A stretch of DNA of 64,000 nucleotides from Clavelina lepadiformis. Lineage: Eukaryota; Chordata; Ascidiacea; Aplousobranchia; Clavelinidae. This document shows, piece by piece, positions 22,859-33,119 of this stretch. The translations under genes were made by a program, and so were the position numbers. The notes beneath the pieces are model-generated. The model was not told the origin of the DNA. It worked only from the letters and a program-made list of their open reading frames with translations, and did not search any database. Location: NCBI RefSeq assembly GCF_947623445.1, contig NC_135242.1, positions 3,224,001 to 3,288,000 on the forward strand, read 5' to 3'. Position 1 is the stretch's first letter, and every line of letters starts with the position of its first letter.

Positions 22859-25800
22859 TCACTTGGCTAATTCCATGAGCGCTTTCATGTCGTCAATGGC
22901 TCTTTGTATCGCTTCACCAAATTTAGCCGAGCTAGTGTCGTGGCAATGGTGAAAACTTGAGATCAGAAAATGAACTGAGAAAACATTAAGCTTTGTTGAA
23001 CATTCATCATAAATCTAATGAGCAGTGAATATGGAAAGGTTCTGTCACCTTTTTCACCATCTAAAAAATATGATACACCATATCTATCAGGCCTCTGTGC
23101 GCCGAACCCTCCACCAACTGGGTCAGTTTTATCTGCCACCTTCCTGCTTATTATGGGGTCGTATCTTCGTGGTCCTTGCGAGGTGGACAGTCTATCAGCT
23201 TCACAGAAAGGCTAAAAAATACTGCCCTTGTTATGAGATGTTTATCGTTTATAGCTTCAGAGTTTTGTCTTTCCAGACCCCAAGTTATTTAACATCCTGA
23301 AAGTTATAGAAAGTACAAAAATTATTTCCAAGCTTTATTTTCTGGTATGGGCAACCGCTCCATATCGACTTTATAACCCAAGCATCAACTTATTTTAGTA
23401 TTTACCCAAATCTGGCTCTGTTTAACGCTTCATTGGAAGTGTTTAAAATATTTTACGCTGAAGATTATTTGTTGCACTCTGCACTTACCTTTAATGTAAA
23501 TAATTTCGGAATAAAACCGGAAAACTTTCCAGACAAATACAATCCCAGTAGATGTCGGTCCACAGCTTGTCCGTTCATTGCATCATACTTATACAGAGTT
23601 TGATGCTTGATTGCTGCTTTTAAATGGTCTACTTTTGTTTTGCTTGGAACGGCAGGGTCATCAAAAGTCTAAATCAAGAATGTTTTATATTCAGATTAAA
23701 ATAATTTTCATCAGGATATACAGATAAAAAAATCAGACCAATTATATAAAATTTTTTAGAAGTTACACATTAATGTACAGCAGGGGTGTCCAACCTTTTT
23801 GGCCAAAAGGCCACATGCGATTTACGAATGATTGCGCGGGCCACTTGAGTGTTTACTGCTAATTTCTAATTAAAACCCTCACCCCAAAATTCTAATCTTA
23901 GAAATAAATTGTGATGCAATAAAATTAACTTGAACTGTTGTGCACCCCTGCACTAGAGACTATAGTATATTATTTATCTATTGCTCTATTATCTCTACTA
24001 TCTATTGCTCTATAGTATAGAGCAATAGACAAAAAAAGCATACAATAAATGCCAATTTCTCGGAATGTAAGTTCGCCATAAATTACATTGGCGATTCAGT
24101 TGATAACATAAGTCATTTCGAAAAATACTGCGTGGGCCACGGGTTGGACACCCCTGATGTACAGTGAAAGCTTTAGATCCCTACCTAAAATTTTCGATTA
24201 CCCAAAATAATCTCACTGGTCTTGGCAAAATGCCTATATAATAAAATTAACTGTATACAAATAAATTATGTTGTTCATTGAAAATCGTTTCACAGATCTC
24301 TTCAGATTGGAGCTAACGAGCTTTCAATGTATTTAAAGAAAAGACCATACCTTAGTAAATTGTACTGAGTGCTCTGAAACTGATCGAATTGTTTCTGTCC
24401 TCCCCAACTTGAAGAGCCTGAAATGGTTTCAAAATTGCAAGGTGATATTTGCAAAAGAATTGCATAAGATGAGAAATGTAAAAACCTAGCGGTTACCTTG
24501 TAGCTGCTGTCTCATATGTTTTCGGTGTCTCTGTGTGGTATCTGTAAAATGCGAGTTGCAGCGCCATCTGTATATAACCATCAGGACTGACTCGTAGTTT
24601 CTTGATGAAGTTTTTTCCTTTGTTGGCAAAGAACACATAGCCATCAAAATCCTTTACCTAGAGTGACGAGACAACATAAAAACCAAATTTTACGATAAAA
24701 AAATGTAAATTTTGCTGTTGTAAACATATTTCACGCCATCAAACTCACAAGCTCCTCCCATTTATCTTTAACATCTGCGATATCACTGCTGTAGTTATCA
24801 AGATTCCAGGATAAGTATTCTGCTACAGGTAAGTTAGTGTGCTGTAAACCCTGATGCATTGCATCCCCATTTGCATCATACTTGGAATGGTAATAAACAA
24901 ACTCCCATAGACGCGCAGGTAACTAGATAAAAAATGTTTACACAATAAATGTTACTTTAACTGGCTATAGCTTAGAACAGTGGTACCCCACCTTTTCTTA
25001 CTTGCGGACCCCCAATTTCAAAATTATCTAATACGCTATTTATGACAAATTAAAGTATAACACGTGGACACTTTGCGCCATCTTTGCAGGTTGCATCTAC
25101 CCCAGCTTCAGAATCATCAGCTTAGAATGATGCCAATATCGGTATCGTTAATTCAATTACATACTGATAGGATAAATATTCATGAAACAGTTTATTTACG
25201 GTAGCTTCGGCAGATGTGTGTTCTATATTTAATCCCATTTCTCCGTTGCTTGCAAATATCATTGTCAGTGACTTGTCAAACCATCTATTGTAGCCGTTGC
25301 CGGTCATATAAAGATGAAACTCTTCACTTAGGTTCTGCAATGGAATACGTACGTTGGATGGATATGTTTAACCATGAAGTTGGTCAAAGTTATTTTGTTT
25401 GTATAGTAACTTGGAATAATTGTAGTCAATATTTTTTAGGCTTGCTGAATAATGCAGTACAGCGAAACATGACAAGATCAGAAAACCTAAATTAAGCAAT
25501 TTGTGGTCGTAAAAAGGAAAAGACGGTGATGTAACACATACGACAACAAACTCAACAAAACAACGTAACCATACGGTATTCTTATTTTCTGAGAATAAAT
25601 AATGTTAAATTACCTTTGGAGTCTCATCATCCAGCGCTACGCAAAAGGCAGAAGTTTCAACTGCATTAAGACTGGTTGCATTCTCTTCCTCTGTCTGCAT
25701 ACTTTTTCTCAGCTAAAATCACGTACATGAGCTAAGTTTTGGCCATGTACGTATCATGTTTCTTTTTAGTTATTCTTTATTATTGAATTCAATGACTGTA

Positions 25801-28501
25801 ATAGGTCAACTTACCTTCGCCCATCTTGTCCTGTCAGTTGTTGTAAAAATACTTGGGTTTACAATTTGTGACGTTCCAGCTGCAGCTTTCCTTTTACTTG
25901 CATCTTTCACTATATCTTCCAGCTTAGATTGGATCTCTCGAGGTGTAAGTAGGCTCTCGTTCCCAGCGACATCGATTGAGTACATATCCAACCGATACAT
26001 GGATCCCTTGCTGGGTACCATGAAATCAAACAAGTGATGTCATAATTAAACAAGAAAACAAGCTTAATTTAAATGTAAAGAAAGTAGGGATTTTAACAAC
26101 AACAAAATTACGCACGGTTAAAATTATTCGAATACACAGTGATTAACTTGATCGTAGAAAACTTGCCAGAAAACAACAATATGCTTTGTTCCACGAAAAG
26201 TCTTGAGATCATCAACATCTTCTTGTGGGATTCGAGTAGTTGAGCAAACGTAATTATAACGATGGCAACAAATCGGGACAATATTTTGAATCATCATGTT
26301 ACGAAGCTGGAAGAAACAAACTCACGAAATGCAAAATGTAATATATTACCTGCACAGGTAATGTAAAACAAATAAAAAAAATACAGAACCAATTAAACAT
26401 TAAGTGCACAATTATAACAGCTATAAATACTATATTGTACCAAGTATACACATTAAGTATACTTTTAGAACATACTGTGACGTGAGAGGGAAAACACACG
26501 TGATAAACTGTTATTTACCGTTCCAGTCTCAACTCTTTCCTTGTATTCCATTGCATACCGGATGTGGTTGGCAGCTTGGCTAAGTTGGTGTGAGACAGGA
26601 CAAAATTGTCTGAACTTAGCATCTCCCAATATGACAAAATTGGAGTGTACTGTCAGAAAAATTCATAGTTACCGTGTGCTGCTGACTGCTTAGCCACGAA
26701 GCAAACTTAAAAATTCTAGATACTTGAAATGCCACAGATAAACGATTGCAAATAATTTCGTATTAATGCATAAGTCAAAATTGACTTGCTTGGTATTGCT
26801 TTTCGACCAGCCAAGTAAACATACTTGTCCCAAAGTTCACTCAACCAGTTCTCTTCTGTTTTATATCTAAAGTACCAGTAACGATTAAAATTCATAGTTT
26901 TTAGGAATAACATCTATCATATTTAATTATAATGTAACGGTAAATTTCATTTGGCACGCAGACTGCTCACAATGATGAAACAAATGAGCTTCAGTACATA
27001 TACTGCAGTTTGTCAAGTAATTTCAATTCAAAGGCTGAATTGTACATGGAAGCATGGTGACAAGTTTTGTTCAGTGCAACTGTGGTTTGACCAATTCCAC
27101 CTTTTTTCCAAAATTTTTTGCAACTTTGGTCCTTCATTTTGCTTCAATTCATCAATGGCTTCTTGTATGGTAGCATATTCTTTTTCATTTACAAGAGGTT
27201 TTACCATTGACAGAGTCCTGTGTAGGGTTTAAACATAAGTTCAAATAGCAGAACAGCCAAATAACCCAGTAGAATTTAATTAAAGCATAAATTACCTTTT
27301 ACAGGTTTCTTCTAATTTCGGCAAAGGGTATTTAGGGAGATATTCTTGTAAAGCAAAAAGTTTGTTCTTTTTTGGCATCAACAATCACAACAACATTCCC
27401 CATGCCTGTACGACAGAAAAATAGTTTAAAACGCGTTCTTATTTTTTCAGTAACATTTTCCATGCCTGTTGAAACATAATAGGAGCCGGTTAGAATAAGA
27501 AACATTTATCCCCATTCCCATAAAAAAGGTTTTCATAACCAACAAACAAGTAGAGCTTTTGTTTATCATTACAACTGACAAGCAGCAGTTGCTATAAATG
27601 CTGTGCTAAAAGAATATATAAATGTAGAAATACAATGAGGCAGCAGTTGGATTCAGCCTGTTCATGTGAACTGGTGCGCACAACTTCATGAACACCAAGG
27701 TGCTGTTGTAAACATATTTCACGCCATCAAACTCACAAGCTCCTCCCATTTATCTTTAATATCTGCAATATCACTGCTGTAGTCATCAAGGTTCCAGGAT
27801 AAGTATTCTGCTACAGGTAAGTTAGTGTGCTGTAAACCCTGATGCATTGCATCCCCAATTGCATCATACTTGGAACGGTAATAACCAAACTTTACCATCC
27901 TTAACCAAACTTAACCAACTTTGCTTACAGTGTTTATCACCCTTTACACATAAGAAGTATGATAAGACAGCTGAATTACAAAATTTACTTATATATATCC
28001 AAATTCCTACCTTTGTTTTGGAACTTTTTTGATCATACATCCAATTTCTGCAAACATGATATTCAAATCTTTATTTTTGAATAATCAATAGAAATATTTG
28101 CACCAATCAAATTTAACAACGCTTCCATTTTTGCTTAAGCCTTCTATAATAAACCCATGTTGTACATTATTACATGAACTATCATCAAATAACTAGAGAT
28201 TACAAAATAAACCAGCAATGGTTGTAATAAATAGTAACCTAACACCCGTAAATGTCTTACATTTAACTATATTATAAATGTTTAATAATGCATTTATTAC
28301 ACACCGATAAGTTAGAAGTTTTCTGATGATCTCCCATCTGGCTTGCTCCAATATCCAGTAAATGCTAATTACTAACAACAGTCCAATTGCTGAGGCTTGA
28401 AATTTTGTCGCAGCAACATGATTTGTAAGAAGTAGTTGTGATAAAACAGCTCCTAATGTACCCCATATTACCCAGTGTGAACTCATTTCTGGCATTGTCA
28501 T
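22859..28501 (-). CDS. CPT1-like carnitine acyltransferase, copy B, with in-frame TGA in exon 3
   Basis: Sixteen exons: 28305-28501, 28011-28047, 27296-27405, 27101-27217, 26790-26866, 26519-26649, 26163-26306, 25815-26006, 25614-25712, 25161-25334, 24749-24922, 24497-24657, 24351-24417, 23489-23668, 23049-23211 and 22859-22974. Each has the phase of its copy A partner and together they total 714 codons. Motifs include [38 protein letters not shown] and GGGFG..DRYG (copy A has DGYG). Exon 3 carries TGA at 27385-27387 where copy A has TCA (Ser), three codons before an in-frame ATG. So the copy is either a fresh pseudogene or starts at that ATG, giving a soluble enzyme without the two membrane spans. 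Exon 5 ends before GCAAGT, a GC donor, where copy A has GTAGGT. A second lesion was not found. Confidence 0.75.
23781..24156. mobile_element. hAT-type MITE in a CPT1-like copy B intron
   Basis: The ends are caggggtgtccaacc and ggttggacacccctg. ATGTACAG is duplicated at 23773-23780 and 24157-24164. It lies in the intron between exons 13 and 14. The middle holds a near-palindrome built on ctattgctctata / tatagagcaatag. No transposase frame was seen. The matching intron of copy A lacks it. Confidence 0.88.
24978..25119. mobile_element. Truncated hAT-like element in a CPT1-like copy B intron
   Basis: The left end, cagtggtaccccacctttt, then gcggaccccc, is typical of a hAT terminus. GCTTAGAA flanks the piece at 24970-24977 and 25120-25127. 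The right end shows no matching inverted repeat, so the element is probably decayed there, or the flanking match is partly chance. It lies between exons 10 and 11 of copy B. Confidence 0.55.
27702..27890 (-). pseudogene. Displaced fragment of CPT1-like exon 11 plus adjoining intron
   Basis: This stretch in intron 2 of copy B repeats the 3' two-thirds of exon 11 and about 35 bases of the following intron, including the CTTGTGAGT donor. The proper exons are at 14949-15122 (A) and 24749-24922 (B). It keeps copy A bases where A and B differ (gtcatcaaggttcc against gttatcaagattcc). It cannot be a working exon at this position. It is most simply a scrap of a third copy or of an unequal exchange. 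A further partial repeat of the exon 3 border (cattttccatgcctgt) lies near 27453. Confidence 0.8.
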
Positions 28502-28590
28502 ATTCTTGTCTGCTCTTTGCTCCACTATCTAATAAATGCATATTTGAATGGTGATTTCACCGTTAACGACAAACACTTGAATGCATTTGG

Positions 28591-28690
28591 GGTCTGGTAT
28601 ACAAGTGCACAACCAAAGGATGCCTTTGTATACCAGACCCCAGCTTCTTAAATTGTGACGTTATCTGGCTGTGGACTTGTATAATAGACC
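28591..28690 (-). mobile_element. MITE, 100 bp, family of 40547-40647 in opposite orientation
   Basis: The ends are ggtctggtatacaagtgcac and ataatagacc, imperfect inverted repeats on the ggtctagtatacaag theme. The reverse complement aligns along its length with 40547-40647. A short internal inverted repeat (ggtctggtatacaa / ttgtataccagacc) lies in the left half. It sits upstream of CPT1-like copy B. Confidence 0.75.
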
Positions 28691-29456
28691 CTGTATCTGT
28701 TCTAGTAACATTAACAAAACACTTAAAGTAAATACTGTTGATATGACTTAAAACGTTTGAATTTCAATATGTCTGCATTTGAGTATTGTTATTGTAGCCT
28801 AAATCTGTAAATGCTCAATAGAGTTGTAACCTAAACCGCTGTATTTGAACACGTTTCGAAATTTATGAGTAACCATCCACAAACTAGTTTGTTATCACCG
28901 TAATGTCATAATTCACGCGGTATAGACTTATGACCACAAACATTAAAATACGGAAACACGTTTTTTTCGAAGAAACAGCAGCTTCAGTCTTGGACTCTTG
29001 GTAGACTACACCGACAAAGTTTACCATTTCACGGTTCGTTGCTCATCGGTATTGTTTCGTTGATCCATGAAAAAATTTAATATTCATCGCTGGTCATTGA
29101 AGGCATTTATTCTGCAGGGCAGGCTGTTTCGGTAGCAAAAACGCTGCATGATGTAATTATTTTCTATTTACTTTTGTCATCTCGTTTTCTTATTTCTATT
29201 TAAATATTAGCTTATTATCATTTCAATTACATTAATGTGCACTTACAACAACAAACTCTGCTATACTGCTAACAACGTAAATGCTCTTTTACATTTTCCA
29301 TTTCTTAGTTATATTTGAAATAACTAAATAAATGTGTTGTAAAAATCTTTTAGCATGATCACAATAAAAAGACAACAAAAACGAACAAGCAATAAATAAA
29401 ACGGCACGAGGGAAAGTGCAACTAGTCTGCCTTAAACGTCAGTTTGTGAGGATGCA
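28691..29456. other. Spacer between CPT1-like copy B and MRS2
   Basis: This is AT-rich non-coding sequence holding the promoter side of CPT1-like copy B and the 3' side of MRS2. No exon or repeat end was recognised beyond the MITE just before it. Confidence 0.4.
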
Positions 29457-32400
29457 TCAGATTACTGATGAAGTGCAAAATGATCTTCGTTTAGAATGTT
29501 CCTTTAGCAAATCAGCCACGCCCAAAGTGCCTTTAGGACCAACTCCTACGGGTTTCATTCTATTGGAAGAGCAAACAGAAGTTTTAATTCGTGTTCGTCT
29601 TTCTTCATTGTAAAGTGAATCAATGTTTTCCACATCTCGAAACTTCGGAAAACCACCGGACTGTTTGTCACTGTAAGTGCTACAGGTAATCGTTGTAGTG
29701 TTAGAAGACTGATGACTTTTGTGTGTTGCGGCGACTTTCAGGAAATCATTATCGGACGCACCCTCTGCTAAGTTGTAGCGTTGTGCTAAAATGTGCCCTA
29801 AAATGGATACAGCTTTGTGTTTAAGTCCATTTTCTCCAGAAGATGAAGGTTGGTGAGATGAAACATCTTGACCTCCTCCATTGGCTGCTGGTGGAGGTTT
29901 ACTGTTGCCAGAGGATATCTGAGAAATTCAATTTCAATTAAAACTTGTTAAAAATTTCCTCAAGCTGGAAGTACATATACCGATACCAACATTTTTCTTA
30001 TTTGTAATGTAAGTTGACGCATACATTAATATTTCATTCGTGGGCATTTTAAGCTTCTACTGCAACGAAAACAGCCATTTTGCATTGACAATGACTGTGA
30101 TGACAGAACCAACTTACATCGTTCAAGAAAGGTGATTTCTGGTTGGGAAATTTGACAGCGCGAAGCAAATATCCCCAGCATACACCTGACCCAAGGAACA
30201 TTAGACCAGTTGTGACCCAAAAGGAAATCGGATCCTATGTAAAGACGATGTTTATTGTTTATAGTGTTAAGCAAAACTATATCTGTTACATAGTATGCAT
30301 ATTACAAAGCTAGTGCAAAGTAGAAAGCTTTGTTAAATTTGTAATTTAACTCATAACCTCTTCCAGCCCAGAGTTAAGATTCATTCCGAACGCTATTCCA
30401 ATCATTCCAAACAATGTGCATGAGAACATTCCCATTGTTAGTTGTAATTCAAGTCGAAGAAGTAGATTTCGATGACTAAAAGACAAAGGTACAAGGCCAA
30501 GTTTTATAGGTAAAAAAAAACTTTGACAGATTTGACGAATCATTTTATTATTTAAAATACCTGTCCAGATTAATGAGAATAGCAGTGTTTGAGGTTTCTA
30601 TCGCTTTTTTCAGTTCACTAACTCGATTACTGATATCTTCAGCCTAGAGAAATTGAGAAAAATAAGCACAACGGACCAAACATCAAGTTATTATAAACAA
30701 AAGACACACATCTCTCAAAAATGTGTCTAGAAGCATTTCCATTTCGTCCTGAAGATTAATTTTGTGCTTCCGATGAATTGTTCGTGGAAAATAAACTTCA
30801 AACTTGTTCTCTCGTTTGGAATTAGGCATGTTACTGTCAGTGGTTGACTGGACATCAGCATTATGAGTGAATGGGTTAAATATATAAGCATCATAGAGCG
30901 ACCTAAAAATCAAAATTCATAAAATGCATCAAAGTAAATTCTGAATGGTAAATACACATTTCAACTGCAAATTCATGTTTTAACTAATCGTTGGTATAAA
31001 ATGGTTTAGAAAAAGCGTTTTGAAGAAAAAATATTTCACAGTTTAATGAATTTTTTCGAAGTATTACCAAGATTGTTAAATATAATGCTGTATCACACCT
31101 GTTCTCCCCATCAACATCGATGCTTATGCACAAATCTCGAACATCCTCGTCACATTCAAGCAATTCTTCGAGTGTTTCACAGAATTCATTCACTGATGTG
31201 GAAAAAGTATTCAGCCTTGTAAAACAAATGTCATCAGCACTTTTAGAACTATTTGGTGTTAAGCAATGTAGAGTGTAAATCTGGAAATTTTAAAATAGCG
31301 ACAGAAAAAATAATAGCCTGGCAATAATAGCAAACCTGTTTGAATTAACTTGAGGCTTATCTGCCAATTACAGAAAAGGTACAATACCTTGCACTGTTCT
31401 TGAGCAGAACATGAACTAATGATCGATCAACTACCAAGTTAACTGGATCGGTGAGAGTGGCCAATAGCTTTGTGATACTTGGTTCTAATTCAGCAAGTGT
31501 TGAAGAGAAGTTACACAGCTGCAATGCAAAACGTTATCGTGCAACTAAAAATACACTTTATTACAATTTCAATACAGTGAATACACCATGAAGATGTCTG
31601 GAATATTGTAGGTGCTCACTGTGTGTGTAAAAATAGCTTCTAGAGCTCGATATTCGAGTGGAAGACTGCTCGTGTAAAGTATTTTGCCTGATATGAGAAA
31701 AGGAAGGGTTTTCCAAAATTCTGCAACATCGCTATCTACCACATCTGGAGAATCAACTTCAAAAGGTGGGTCGATGACGAGAACAGCATCGGAGCAAATG
31801 ATAGCTTTTAGATTCTGTCGTGTCAAATTAAATAAATGTAAGATTTATCGTAAATTTAGTCTTCTTAAAATCAACACGTTGTACCTGAAATCTTGCAACT
31901 ATTTTCTTATTTCGAACGGCAAGCATGTTGGCATGTTGAAACCGCAAATCTCGAACAGTTAAACCAAGCTCATGGTAAAGTGTTGACTTTGACACTTCTG
32001 TGATATTAAAATTATAATAAGGCCATATTGGCAATACTCCACAAGTGTATTTTTGAATCCTTTAAAAAAGCTTTGCTAAGAGAATGAGAGATAAAAATTG
32101 GCTTACATCATCAGATGTTTATTGCACATTTCACAAACATTGTATGATGTTAAACAACTAACATCTAGTGTAAACGTTTGATCAGTAACGGTTAGTTCAT
32201 ATTATTTATTCGTGCATAACTCACACCTTTTTGCGCCAAATATTTACCAAAAATATGAAATGCAACTAACATAATAGTGTTGAAGGCAACGAGATACTGA
32301 AAGTGGTACTTTTGTAACCAATAATTACGAAATTATTTCTCACCATACGATGATCTTTTGCCAACTGCATCAGCACAAAGCTGTGAAAAATAAGGTCATG

Positions 32401-32770
32401 AAATTTTTTTCAGTTTAAATTTTGATCGATATCACACCAAAACTCACCACACGAAATTTGTTACTTTTCTTCGAAAGCGATAATTTGGCAGAATTGACAT
32501 CACTAAGTTTTCTCACTACTGCAAAAAGTAACAAATAAATAAAAACTTCCATCAAAATCTACTTTCCAAATGACAGTTAAGCAAAACTTCTGTAAGTCTA
32601 GCTATATTATTCTAAAATGATGTGTGAAAAAACCATGCGACACTTAGTAGTGTTTCAAAATAATTTTAATCCTCACCTGAACTTAAAGAAAGAAAAGACT
32701 TTGCGTTGCTAACTTCGCAGCGATAAAAATGGCAGTATGAAATCTTAAGGAGTTTATTGGCAGTTTGCAT
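29457..32770 (-). CDS. MRS2: MRS2, mitochondrial CorA-type magnesium channel
   Basis: Twelve minus-strand exons: 32677-32770, 32448-32518, 32344-32380, 31885-32036, 31587-31814, 31388-31518, 31099-31215, 30710-30902, 30561-30643, 30358-30475, 30118-30234 and 29457-29918. The sum is 1803 bases, 600 residues (human 443). A basic, acid-poor N-terminus fits a mitochondrial presequence. HELGLTVRDLRFQHANMLAV and LPLEYRALEAIF match human MRS2. The pore helix carries the family GMN at residues 399-401, after TM1 (about 381-398), with TM2 near 413-429. It carries Mg2+ into the matrix as a pentamer. The tail after TM2 is about 150 residues and Ser/Thr-rich, much longer than in human. The exon 4 start was set by phase and its acceptor is weak; the alternative at 32059 breaks the frame. 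Confidence 0.92.
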
Positions 32771-33119
32771 TGAACAAAGTATGTGTCATTCCAACAATTT
32801 TTACATCTAACTTTCCTGCAAAGACACTGTTATGTATATTTTACGATATTTAAATACAAACTGAAAGCTTAACTTATAAAGCTTTACAATTGCATTCAAA
32901 CTTATGTTGTTCACTAAGAACTAAAACAAAAACAGCACTCAAATATTATGCAGTAAGAAAACAAGATTTGGCAGTTAAATTAAGTTATTTCATAGCCTCG
33001 GAGATATAGATTAATTTTTCTATATCAACGCTTTGCAACAAACAACAAAAATACAAAAACAGTTTTATATGAAAAGCCATTAAAAATTAAGGTAAGTTAC
33101 ACAGTTATGCGGAAGTGTA

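Noticed and set aside
31684-31962. A plus-strand frame over MRS2 exon 5
   Set aside because: It is the shadow of a conserved minus-strand exon.
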